The position numbers and the translations under genes were made by a program. Of a stretch of DNA of 64,000 bases, positions 1 to 10,140 are shown piece by piece. Origin of the DNA: Tetrastigma voinierianum (lineage: Eukaryota; Streptophyta; Magnoliopsida; Vitales; Vitaceae). Under the pieces are notes generated by a model that ran no database searches, was not told the origin of the DNA, and saw nothing but the letters and a program-made list of their open reading frames with translations. The number at the start of each line of letters is the position of its first letter. The first letter of the stretch is position 1. The stretch covers positions 1-64,000 of the forward strand of contig JAEQBH010001372.1 in assembly GCA_016808115.1 (NCBI GenBank). Direction: 5' to 3'.

Positions 1-505
1 CACACCAACGTATACATAGGTAATTCTTTTGCAAAGGAGAAAGAGAGGTTAATTGATCATCTTTTTCTTCATTGCCCATACACTATTGAGCTGTCGAATG
101 AGATTTTCAATTTAGCGGGATTGGTATAGGTTTCCCAAAGGATAATTGAAGATATATTTACCATTGCCTTTAAAGGTTTTAAAAGTTGTACTAGAGGCAA
201 GACTCTGTGGCAAATTGCATTCCTTTCTTTGGTATGGTTTTTTGGCAAGAGAGAAATGCAAGGATTTTTGAAGATAAAGAGAGAACAGAAGGGGAAGTGT
301 GAGACTTATTTTACTTCTTTTCATCTTTGTGGGCTTCATGTATCCCCGTATGAAGTTGAGTGCAAACTTGTTTTATAACTTAATGGGTTGGTCAAGCTTG
401 TATTTAAACCACCCAAATAGGGGTAGAATGGGTCTTGAACATTTGTTGGTCGGGGTTTTAAATCTGTGTTCAGTTGTGTGTGTTTTTGGAAGGAATTGCC
501 CTTCC
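1..505 (+). pseudogene. LINE (L1-type) ORF2 C-terminal fragment
   Basis: Plus-strand translation gives the cysteine/histidine segment and tail found at the C terminus of plant LINE reverse transcriptases (zf-RVT region): DHLFLHCPYT near 55-85, then LWQIAFLSLVWF and QERNARIFEDKERT near 205-290, followed by a tail resembling the usual end of these proteins. The frame shifts around 125-135 and again near 240, so the protein is not intact. The reverse transcriptase proper would lie to the left of the window. This is the 3' end of a non-LTR retrotransposon downstream of the PEP-mutase-like gene. The family is inferred from these conserved residues only; its 3' end is uncertain. Confidence 0.7.
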
Positions 506-1255
506 TTCAATGCATTATTATTATTTTATTAATAAGCCACTTTAAAAAATTATGCATAGGGTATACAAGGGAAGACCAAGGCATGTACAAAGGGGAAAGG
601 CTTTACAAAAACATACTCACCAAAAAGCTATTCTAAAAAAATTAGAGATAATACAAAACAAAGTTCTGACAAAAGAAGAATCTACATTTGGAACATATTG
701 TTTGAAACTTAAAATATACACTTTAAATTGTTTGAACTTCTTAATGAATAAAAATAACGATCTAGAGCATAAACCCAGAAGAAAATTGATTCCTAAACCT
801 AAACTTCTAAATCGTCAATCCTAAACCTTCGCTTTCAAATCTTCCGTTCAATTCCTCTACAATCTTTTGATCTCTCTGATTTTTTCTATAATAGGATTTT
901 ATGAATACGGAAGGTACAAAATTCTAATTTATACCATGGGTTTTAAATATGAAATGACTTTCACCCTTAATAAGTTAATTTAAATTATGAATTATTGTTA
1001 TTATATTATAATTACAATTTTAACCCTAACATTGGTTTGGGCATTACAATTTCAGTCACTTTAAACAAAACTTAGAGAGATCTTTCTAGAATCATGAAAA
1101 CTGACCGTTTTATATTCTGACCTCTAATTCAAATCATTTCAACAATAAGCCATTAACCATGTTACAAAAATGTTTTGCTTTCTAAGTAACCAAATGAACA
1201 TCTTTGTCAAATTAGAAGCCTATCAAAAACAAAGTAACAAAATTTATAACTTAAT
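506..1255. other. AT-rich intergenic DNA, possible 3' flank
   Basis: No convincing coding sequence is seen. The stretch lies between the LINE fragment and the stop codon of the minus-strand PEP-mutase-like gene, so the part next to 1,255 is probably that gene's 3' UTR and flank. An ORF at 552-824 is lysine- and asparagine-rich and matches nothing recognised. Confidence 0.4.
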
Positions 1256-1399
1256 TCACCATTCTGTAAGACACACCTGATCAGTGCTGGTTGCATAACG
1301 CTCTTCTTCATAATAAGAATTGAAACCTACAATTTTAATTTCAAAGTTGGTATGTTTGCAGAGAAGGATTTGGCCACCTTTAAGGGATGTTAATGCATT
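1256..1399 (-). CDS. PEP-mutase-like copy 1, last exon
   Basis: This 48-codon exon is fully open from the acceptor TTTTGCAG (ends 1,400) to a TGA at 1,258-1,256. NALTSLKGGQI and later FNSYYEEERYATSTDQ match the family C terminus (consensus DALTAIKGGRIPPPG..YEEEKRYATS). A short stretch after GGQI (LLCKHT) departs from the consensus, pointing to a local frame slip compensated later. Confidence 0.75.
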   Translation of the reverse strand, partial: NALTSLKGGQILLCKHTNFEIKIVGFNSYYEEERYATSTDQVCLTEW

Positions 1400-4300
1400 C
1401 TGCAAAATAGTTCAGTAAAGGAAATTAATTAAATAAAAGTACTGGCGTTCTTTATACATGAGTATGGTTTGACTAAATTAAAAAGACATTCATAATTCTC
1501 TTCTAATGTTGTTAGTTATATTCAACCTACAACTGTAGTACTATAATCTATAAGCAATTTACAGCTTGTGATTTACAGCTTTGGTTAGACTATGATCTGC
1601 AAGCTGATAAAGCTAAGTCATTGACTCAGACGATAGGTTGTGCTGAGACGACAAAACCTGGTTGAGACAAGACAATGAAAGGCCATGTGCCAAGAAAAGG
1701 TGTTTGGCAAGCAACTCACGGGGTTGAGAATGACAAAGTTAAATTATGTATACTGAGTGCTAATAATAATAGATAGATAAGGGATCACTTGGAATTTGTA
1801 TGTAAGGCAGTTTTGTCAAATTCCCACATGGCATTTGCTGGGATGACATGAAATGACTATTGTATTTAATTGATAAGACAAAGGGTTGTTAGGACAATAA
1901 GTTGGTGGTTTGGCATTAGGTTAGTTATGAGGGTCACATAACTTTTTCTTTTTCTTTTTTCCTATAACCATGGGTGTTCTCATGGACTCTGAAATTAACA
2001 GCTGAGTAAATCCTTCAGCAGCCCTAAGGGAACTTGAATTGGGGAGCAAACCTAAGGGAGACTCACAACTAACTTGTTTGAATCCAAATGGGTTGCTTGA
2101 ATCTGAATGGGTAGATGCAGACACAAACAATTAATATTTCAATGATAAGTTGAAAGTCGTTTTCCTCTAATTGTATTATGATCTCATTCCTTATTATTAT
2201 CTACACATGATTAAATTAAGGCTGACTAAGTAGGGACTTAGTGTCATACATTCACAGGGAAAAAAGAAGAAGCAAAAGAAGAGGTGGTTGAAAAAGAGCA
2301 TGGTTATCCTTAGATGTGATTCAAGGAGGTGACTGAGGAATCTGCACACCCAATTTCTTTCCTTCAGTAACTTATTCCTTAACAAGAATGCTATCACATC
2401 CTTCCTAGTCATTATTCTCAATCATCATAACGCTATCTGGGACTACGATAAGTTGTGCCTGTCTTAACATTATCAATTTAACACAATTTGTTTTCACTTT
2501 CAGTAAATTTGTTCCAAAACTGCTACTTAGAGCTGAATTATATTGCAAACAGATGAGCATTTGACCGTGAGGTCAGGACATTTCTGTGAATGATACAATA
2601 ATAATGATGTGAAATGGTGAAGATACTCAGCCTTTGTTTCCAGACTCTTTAAGTATATTCAACCCTATGAAAGCATGCATTGACTCGAGAAGAGATATCA
2701 GACACTTCAATAGTTATTTCTTAGGCATCATTGAGGTATAGAGCTTGAATCTTTCAGCAAATATTGGATTATGAACCCATAATATTGATTAACATGGAGG
2801 CAAATTTCTATTGGGTTGGGTTGGGGCAGAGGGTCATGCCATTGAAACTTCCACTGAAAATTATACTAAAATGGTAGCTGTTTTGAATTACATTTTAACA
2901 ATTTTCTTCTACTTTTCTTTTTATTGCCTCCTTATCGTTAGAAGGATTTCCCATCATGCTCAGCATAATCTCTTCTTCAAAAATTATACCCTTTGTTTCT
3001 TAGTTTAAAAAGGTAGAAATAACACAATTTTCAAATCTAGGTACAGTAAAACCGAAATTCCTGTAGCATAGCAATCAAGCATAGTATTCATAATTTCTAC
3101 TATGCAGTAAGGCAAAAGAAAACCATATATCTTATTTCTTCAGGTGTTTAAACATGATGGATCATGCTTAAGTTCGTTTTTAAAGCTCAGATTTGTTGTT
3201 ATGAAGATTAAATTCTGTAGTCAAATGTTTAAAGTGTATCAATGACAATGACCAAAATTTTAGTCAAAATAAAAAAAAAGATGAAGGGGAAAACCAATGA
3301 AGATATCTGACCTGCATTGCTCTAATAGATACTTATCAAGGAGAGTGGATAAGCAAAGCAATTCTTTAAATCCAACATCCTTAAGTTCAGTGGGATTTGA
3401 GTATTGCGTTTTCCCCTCCTTTCCGCCAGATTAGCCTACAAATAAGAGAGCTTTCAGTTAGTATGGATTATTTATTGTACTTCCAGTTCTAAAACAGTTG
3501 ATAACAGACCGATCAGGCTCTCACTTCGAAACAGACTCACAAATGTATATACGAAGCTCAAAATTAACTATTCAGTAGAATGAAAGGCAATGACTGTGAA
3601 TACAAGTGTAGGTTAAATCATATGAGGTAAAGAAGCTCATATATTCATGTGACTGCAAAAATCCAAATATTATAGGAGGATGTACAAGATGGTCCATGCA
3701 TATGTAATTCAAAATATATGTATATAAATCTTTTTTTCTCAAGGAAAGAAACAATGAGCACAATAAGTCTCACAATCGCTTTGTTTACATACAGATTTGT
3801 CAACTAAAAAGGTTGGCCAACCTGTTTATCAACTATTAAATAGCATGTTAAATCAAGCATTAAATATTAGAAAATGAAGAATGGGCCTTATTCAGCCATG
3901 CTGAAAATTCACCACATCAGAGGCAACATTTGGGAAAATGGAAAATAAATGTATAAAAAAATATAAGCATTCAAAATTTAGTACTGATGTTAAAAGAGAA
4001 ATGTACAAAAGCACAACAAGCATGAAAGGAAAATACCTAATGTTTTTACAAGTCACATTCAAGACAAGCAAAAATACACAATCCAATACAAATATTATTA
4101 GATTCTTTAACAAATGAAGACCTAACTGTGCAATTAATATAATAGCAAAATGCAAATTTTCAAGGGCATATATATAAATATATGTGTATGTATATATATA
4201 GATTATTTAAAAGACTTTTATTGGTCAGCACTGGGTGTTACATCATGAAAGGAAATAAAAGAAATGTACCATTTTGAACAAGGAGCACTTAATAAAGGCT

Positions 4301-6949
4301 TCATCTCTCTCTCGCAGTGCATCAATGAAGACACTGGCCCAACATCAGTGCCCGTGATTCCAAAGTGATTCCTCAAAAGACACAACAAGTCGAGTCAGCT
4401 TCGTATATGATAACAATGTCGAGCCACTTTACGAGCATCACTGGTCGCGATCCGCAGATCAACAGTTTCCATCCCTAGGCACCACTTTCCTACCGCGTGT
4501 ATGACCACAAGCTTTTGGGGACACCTTGATATAACATCATATCATAAGCTAAAGTTTGAACATGTTTTGAAAACCATATATGAATATATTATACTTGTCA
4601 AAAGACAAAAGTTATGCATATGTTAGTAATGAGAAAATAACGAACAATCTATGGCTCTCAGAAGCCTCCTACTTCTATTACTCACCAACTCCAAGATACA
4701 CAATCTATTCTCTCTTATCAGTATCATGTGCTTGTAAAATAGCTTTTCCTTATCTCCTTTCTCAATGTTTAAGGCTAGAAGAGTATAAGCCTATTTCTAT
4801 GTGATTTTGGCTCCAAGAACTTGCATTCCGATCACGCTTTGATTTTCAAAGAATCACGATGATGCAAAAGCAAGACCTTCCATAGTTCTTTCGGCCCATA
4901 TATATAGATATATATATGATTAAACATTTTTATTATTTGATTAATAAACCTCTAAATATCCACACTATGCATTGATCTTAGACAAGGTCTTCGTTGAATC
5001 AGACTCCTAGAATTGTGTTTGCATCCTAGAACCATACTTTAACTGGTATAACATTTTACATTAGTGTAAACCACCTCAAACTAATACTGGAAGAAATATG
5101 ATTACTAATACCAAGAACTCCACATTAATCATGAGTAAAACTAAGGAAACACAAACTTGATGACCGGATCGTGTGTGTGAGAGAGAGATCGAAAGCACAA
5201 ATGAGAAAGATGAAGACAACGTTGGTACAAAGGAACTAGTGATGAATATCAAAATTTTCTCAATGATATCAACCTGATCTTCAAGAAAGATCCCCGTATA
5301 GCCATGTCAATAGCACTTCCATAGCTTTTCACATTCATTGCATTTCCATCCTTATCCCCATCCTAATGATGGGAATTGACACAAATTTGATGATCTCTGT
5401 CGCCCCGGGTCCATCATTTCTCCAAAGGACAGACCCATCCTATGCTGCCCAATCTAGCAAATTATATTGAAAACTCCTAATGAAAGCAATAAACATAAAT
5501 AATTCTTGATAAGTAAGAAATTTCATTAAGCAAGAAATGTAATTTATAAATTTGTTCATTTATGTAAAACCGCTTAACAAGAAACACCTTTGAACAATAA
5601 CTCCAACAAAATAAATTGCAGTTCAAAGTCCTTTCAAACCAGTTTCAGAATAACTCCTCTTACAACAATACTCTAAAATCAATTCTAGTTATGCATATTA
5701 TTCATAGGTTATCCAAAAATGTATCAGAGATTACAGTTAAATCAAACCAAGACTTTAAAAGAGATGGAATTCAACTAGTAATATTGATCCATTGACTTCG
5801 TTTTGTGTTTTGGGGATCATGATAAGGGAACAATCATAGTCTCAAATTACAAACATACTACTGGTAAAATGGATCTGAAAAATTAAACCTCAATGCCTTA
5901 AATAAAAAACAATCAACTTATTGAAAAAGAAACCAGGAAAATGTAATCATTCCCTAACTCTGTTTGGCCCTTAAACCAGCAGTATATTTGAACTATGCAA
6001 GAGTAGAAACATTGCAATCAGAATAAACCAAATTATATTATTATTTGTTCTAGGCATGAACAAGAAGGATTTTGTAGAATGTGAAACAATGATCCCTGCC
6101 TGGATTATGGCTTCATTGTCATGGCCTAGAGGTAAGGGTGAACACCAAGATGTGTGGAAGAGAGGCATGGTCAGATTCAGTTCCTCCCACGAGGAATCCT
6201 TGACACTATGATATATAGCTGTGTGAGTAGTAAGTCACCTTGGTTTTGTAATCATAATCTTAGACAAAAGGAGGGATTCATCTCCAGGTCATAGTATTAA
6301 GATGTAGAAGGCGTTTTCTTCCCCATCTGGCTTCACAGAATACTCTTCTTGCAATGCAACCCTCTGCCAACATTCAACAGACACTGGCATCGCATCTGAG
6401 GTGGATAATTGTGCAGCACACTGTCATTTATCATGTTCTTAATTTCCTAAATGCTTCTCCTTCCTTTATCATCAATTTCTACTACAGTACTACATTCTCT
6501 TCATCAATTTTAGTGTTTATTCTTTTCACTATATGCATCAGATGGATTTCCCCAAAATCATGCTCCACATTCAAAGACCCCAAAAATTAACGAAATCTTA
6601 TAAGATCCATAATATGAAACCACTGAAACAAACCAGATAAACACACAGGGAATCCAATTAAACAATACCAGTAGTGAACCAAACAAAGCAAGTACAATGC
6701 ACATACATACGAACCAATCAGTTGGGTCAATTTAGTATCGAGAAATTAGTAAAACAACCTAATCAGATACAACCCACATGATGAGACCACTGAAACATCA
6801 AGCAAATGCAACACACATACCGCTAGTGAAACAGTAGTCGAATCCAGCTCTTTCCACAAGCTTCGCACTGAGTATACCCGGGAAGCAGGCAGCCCAGGTG
6901 AACCCCTGAGAATCAAGAATCTGGCGGAGGCCTGGTGAGACTCAGCCAT
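1256..6949 (-). CDS. Isocitrate lyase/PEP mutase superfamily gene, copy 1 (five exons, frame interrupted)
   Basis: Five exons on the minus strand match the plant 'carboxyvinyl-carboxyphosphonate phosphorylmutase' type, a branch of the isocitrate lyase / PEP mutase superfamily: (beta/alpha)8-barrel enzymes acting on 2-oxo- or 2-hydroxy-dicarboxylates at a Mg2+ site. Exons: 6,821-6,949; 5,274-5,476; 4,270-4,524; 3,312-3,435; 1,256-1,399. In order they carry the MAES start, the Mg-site segment DGDKDGNAMNV, the active-site loop KACGHTRGRKVV, FIDALRERDEAF, the TELKDVGFK and SIRAMQ helices, and the C terminus NALTSLKGG..FNSYYEEERYATS. Junctions follow GT/AG. The summed exon length (about 285 codons) is slightly short of the usual 300-odd residues. 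No transit peptide is seen. Exons 1-4 each need 1-2 base corrections to read through, so the gene is either decaying or poorly called. The exact substrate cannot be read from sequence. Confidence 0.8.
1400..3311 (-). other. Intron 4 of PEP-mutase-like copy 1
   Basis: This 1.9 kb stretch between the last two exons has no recognised coding motif. Short ORFs at 1,921-2,130 and 2,197-2,421 (minus) match nothing I know and are treated as chance. Confidence 0.5.
3312..3435 (-). CDS. PEP-mutase-like copy 1, exon 4
   Basis: The acceptor TTTGTAG is at 3,436 and the donor GCAATGCAG/GTCAGA at 3,312. Translation gives ANLAE, GKT, NPTELKDVGFK, AYPLSLI and SIRAMQ in three frames, matching the barrel's late strands in this family (consensus NMLEGGGKTPIL..SIRAMQ). 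Two or three small indels are present. Confidence 0.75.
4270..4524 (-). CDS. PEP-mutase-like copy 1, exon 3 (KxCGH loop exon)
   Basis: It begins VSPKACGHTRGRKVV, the mobile active-site loop of the superfamily, and continues through DSDIV-like and FEESLW segments to LFIDALRERDEAFIKC. The donor ATG/GTACATTT is at 4,270. Several one-base indels interrupt the frame between 4,330 and 4,470. This exon joins exactly after EDQ of exon 2. No counterpart was found in copy 2. Confidence 0.75.
5274..5476 (-). CDS. PEP-mutase-like copy 1, exon 2 (metal-site exon)
   Basis: The acceptor is CATTAG at 5,477-5,482 and the donor is GATCAG/GTTGATATC at 5,274. Translation in mixed frames gives ARLG, FGEMMD, SIPII, DGDKDGNAMNVK and GIFLEDQ. 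The family's Mg-binding motif DGDNGYGN is altered to DGDKDGN in this copy. The exon is about 203 bp; an intact version would be about 209 bp, so several bases are missing. Confidence 0.75.
5477..6820 (-). other. Intron 1 of PEP-mutase-like copy 1
   Basis: This 1.34 kb stretch between exons 1 and 2 is present almost throughout in copy 2 (53,564-55,372), where intron 1 is about 1.8 kb. A 65-codon ORF at 5,971-6,168 lies in the conserved part but has no family motif and is not kept open in copy 2. Confidence 0.55.
6821..6949 (-). CDS. PEP-mutase-like copy 1, exon 1
   Basis: The start ATG is at 6,949 (MAES). After a few codons the frame slips. The remainder matches the family N terminus, roughly 'ILxSPGVHxGPACFDALxAKLVERAGFDYCFTSG', when frames are combined. 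The exon ends ACTAGCG before a GTATGTG donor at 6,820, the same junction as in copy 2 (55,373). Copy 1 differs from copy 2 by several small indels here. Confidence 0.75.
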
Positions 6950-7149
6950 TGGAGCTTAACAATGTAGGAAGGTGAAAGAGGAGGAATTGGCCTTGGTTTT
7001 GCTGAAACGTCTAAAGAAGTGGAATTTATGGGCTGCTGAAGTAGTGGTTGGGGAGTTGACCCCACTTTGAAAATTGAAACAACCTGAGATGGTGATTCAC
7101 CAACCAGGAAAAAGAAAATCAGATATGATGATAATGGAGATGGGTGAGG

Positions 7150-7480
7150 TCAGGATATGTCCTCTCTCTGCTGAACTGAAAATGGAACCTTCTCTTTGTT
7201 TGAATTGAAATTGAACCTTCTCTCTCTGAATTGAAAATGGAAGGTTGGTTCCTAATCACTATATGTACCGTGTCATTGTGAAAATGGAACCTTCTCTCTT
7301 TGTTTGAATTGAAAATTGAACCTTCTCTCTCTGAATTAATCAATTATATGTACCGTGTCATTGTGAAAATGGAACCTTCTTCTTTGTTTGAATTAAAATT
7401 TGAACCTTCTCTCTGCTTGAATTGGAAAATGGAGCTCTCTCTGAATTGAAAAATGAAGGTTGGTTCCAATCAATTATATG
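7150..7480. repeat. Tandem repeats upstream of PEP-mutase-like copy 1
   Basis: Imperfect direct repeats of a block containing GAAAATGGAACCTTCTCT, TTTGTTTGAATTGAAA and ATATGTACCGTGTCATTGTG recur three to four times at roughly 90-120 bp. They sit 200-530 bp upstream of the exon 1 ATG on the minus strand. In copy 2 the matching position (55,801-55,830) holds a plain TC microsatellite instead. Confidence 0.7.
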
Positions 7481-7509
7481 GGACTGTACATTAGCCATCC
7501 TGGTTGTAA

Positions 7510-8345
7510 ACCTTTTTTTTTTTTTTTTAATAAAATAAATTTCACATCCAAAATCTATAGACACGACACTTAAACACACACATAAACCCAAATTACCCGC
7601 TTTTACGGGTTTTAGGCTGAGATAATCTAAGCCAGCCATATCTGTCGAATTCGCCTAATACGTTTAATAAATAAGTCATATTCGTGTTAACCTACCTAAC
7701 ACCAATTTGACCCGAATTGATCCATATAATTATTATATTAATTAATTAACTTATTTAATAAGTTATTTATGTTAAATATGGATTATTTAATATAATTCAT
7801 ATTATTTTAAATAATAAATTAATAAACAAATTAAATTTAATAGGTTAGTTTGTGTTAAAACATGCATGATTAATTATAATTTTATTATTTTTTAAATCAA
7901 ATTAAATGGGTCATATCCATGTTGGACCTACCAACACCTAATAATAAAATGAGTCATTGACAATTAACAACGTCGACACGCGACATTCGCGCCGGGGTTT
8001 GGCCGACGCGAACGTCGACACGATTCGTACATCGATACGACACAAACACGACTCCATCACACCGAATCACAAATTCCTATATTTGCGTACATCTGAACAT
8101 ATAAATCAAATTGCTAAAAATATTAGCATTCAAGTTAATAGTAAGCATAAACGACTCAAGGTCTACAAATGTAAGAATTTAATATGCCTAAAATACCTAA
8201 GATTTAGTCCGACAAGATAATGACGAAAGCAAAAAGGATTTGATGTGACTCTACTTGATCGAGCAACACCGTCAGTTTTAATTATCCACACAAAAACAAA
8301 TGAATAATCACACACTCCAATAAGTCAATGACAAAAACATAAAAA
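7510..8345. repeat. Dispersed noncoding repeats (CGACACGA-rich segment and repeat family X)
   Basis: After a T-run (7,510-7,528) the DNA alternates very AT-rich sequence with CGTCGACACG / CGATACGACACAAACACGAC motifs at 7,965-8,055, a pattern common in noncoding plant repeats. The part from about 8,105 to 8,345 recurs as two halves flanking the central transposon block (8,820-8,928 and 49,734-49,920); I call it repeat family X. No protein is recognised. Confidence 0.5.
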
Positions 8346-8673
8346 AAATAATAATAATAATGAAAATCAATTCTATGCACTATGTCGTTGTCATCCTGGG
8401 CGTAAACATTTTTCGTACTGCGTGCAAATGATATGTCCATCTCCTATTAATAAAGGTGATATGTTATCTACAAGGTACTACTTGTAATTATATTGATCAC
8501 AGAGAGGTTATTGGTTCTTTTGAGTTTTATTTTATATGGTATTTGATTCTCTGAAACCAACATGTATTACGATTTGTGCATTTTGGGAGTTGTATTAAAG
8601 ATCTGTAAGTCATAAGTTTTTTACAAGTTGGATGGATTGTTTACAAATAAATTAAAAATTTGACAATTATTTA

Positions 8674-8675
<2 letters not shown>

Positions 8676-8743
<68 letters not shown>

Positions 8744-8768
8744 CAAAGGTGGTTTTTTTTTTTTTTTT
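8676..8768. repeat. (TA)n microsatellite followed by T-run
   Basis: About 33 TA dinucleotides at 8,676-8,741, then a run of about 16 T at 8,753-8,768. Confidence 0.95.
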
Positions 8769-8819
8769 GACAATGAAAAATGAAATTTTATTGATTCAGA
8801 ACGATAATATTTTTACATA

Positions 8820-8928
8820 TAAAAACATAAATCAAACCCGCAAAACATTAGAAACGACATAATATCCAAAAGACTGAAGAAGAAAAACGACTAAAGGCCT
8901 ACACAAGTGATAATCCTAATATGCCTAT
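8820..8928. repeat. Repeat family X, left half, interrupted by E0
   Basis: ACGACTAAAGGCCTACA and CTAATATGCCTA match 8,145-8,190 in the intact copy. The match stops exactly where the E0 LTR begins (8,929) and resumes at 49,739 (AATACCTAGG, then GGATTTGATGTGAC). The last five bases, CCTAT, are the left target-site duplication. Confidence 0.6.
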
Positions 8929-9281
8929 TGGAAAGGTCTTGGCTTTCCACAAAGTAGATCGTGACATGCGCAATATTTAAATGGGACATTTATTGGCTCT
9001 TTACTCCCTTACGTTATACATTCACTATCATATTAATCTCTTACCATAAATTTCATCATAACGCGTGCTCCTATGGTCAGTTACACCTTCGTTGCTCATT
9101 CCTTTCTCTCATGCCTAAGGTGGTTTATCTTCTCATGTGTCCAAGTTCACCCTTCTAGTTGCCCGAGGTTGCCAAACTAGGGTTGTTATCCCAGCCCTTC
9201 GTCGACTACCGATCCAAATGGGTCTTCTAAATGGATCCTAACACGCACAAGTAAGACAGCTCTATGGTCTACTCCACTCCA
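8929..9281 (-). mobile_element. E0 3' LTR
   Basis: Aligns with 37,965-38,364 plus 49,712-49,733: shared blocks include AAAGGTCTTGGCTTTCCAC, TAAATGGGACATTTATTGG, CGTTATACATTCACTATC and GTCTACTCCACTCCA. It lacks about 70 bp present in the other LTR, the part that contains the TATA box. Confidence 0.75.
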
Positions 9282-10140
9282 CTAACCCTACTAGCGCCAT
9301 TCCATCCTCTCAGGTTTGGAAGGGCAGTAAAATCATTTGCTTTATCGCCTCGAGCACCAGGCCCAGTTATTAATGTAGTTTACTGCTCATAGGTTGCAAC
9401 ACCAAATTCGCTCCTGGTTTTGGCGTGTCTCCCCACGCATCTCGTGCATCAAATGTTTTTCTTGGGATTCCTGCCCATGTGGCCGGATTTGCGGGTATAT
9501 AATCCCGCCTTTCTGCTTGCTAGGGGTGCTATTGCTTTTTTCCTCACTCTGGCCTATCTTTGTTCTACTTTGGGTTCTTTGTTTCCTTCTTTCTCTCGAA
9601 GTGCTCTTCGACCCAGCTTAAGCTTACAGGACCCTTGTGCGGGATGCCTGGAGGAAGTATTCCTCTCAATTGACGGCCCGTACTGATTACGGACCAAGGG
9701 ATGATGAACTATACTCCACCGGGCCGAAAATCCATCGCGAGGGGCTGAGATCTTTCCTTCCTCCGTCCGCCACCGCCTACACTTCACCAAGATCACCCCA
9801 TTTATGTTCACATGAACATTCGGGTTCTCCTCGGGGTAAGCATATGGAACAAGAAGCAATGGTCTCAATCTTGGTAGGAGTGTTATAATGTGTACTCTTC
9901 AAGCTCTAATAAAAGCTCGAGAGATATTATCTCGTTGCTAATGCCTAGCTGCTCCATCTGGTGACCCATATGCCGAACACCAGCAAGAACAAGTCTCAAT
10001 GTGTCGTTTGTTCACACCTAGGATATGGTATCCCCGCTTAGGGAGTCTCTAATTTGTTCCGTCCCGCTAAGTCAATGAAGCCTATGCCCGCTACGTGGAT
10101 TTTCCCCCTTCATTCTCGCCTCTACTCCCCTCAGAAGACC
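9282..10140 (+). pseudogene. E0 antisense extra-ORF region, first segment
   Basis: Plus-strand ORFs 9,394-9,621, 9,420-9,686 and 9,637-9,888 overlap in different frames. Combined, they give FLPMWPDLRVYNPAFLLARG, then a segment like GWxKYFFxxDGPY, DDELYSTGPKIHREGLRSFLP. This resembles the 'putative gypsy type transposon' proteins encoded antisense to pol in the 3' part of Tat elements. It lies between the 3' LTR and pol and reads opposite to pol, as in that lineage. Family membership is tentative because frames must be combined. Confidence 0.45.

Noticed and set aside
5971..6168. 65-codon minus-strand ORF conserved between the duplicates
   Set aside because: It lies in intron 1, has no match to the PEP-mutase family, and does not stay open in copy 2.
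9554..9868. Minus-strand ORF of 104 codons near the E0 3' LTR
   Set aside because: It overlaps plus-strand frames with better resemblance to known extra-ORF proteins; no motif seen.
9955..9980. TGGTGACCC near 9,959 as a primer-binding site, implying a 1 kb LTR from 8,929
   Set aside because: The second E0 LTR ends at ACTCCA (49,733), matching 9,281, and a better PBS follows the other LTR on the minus strand.
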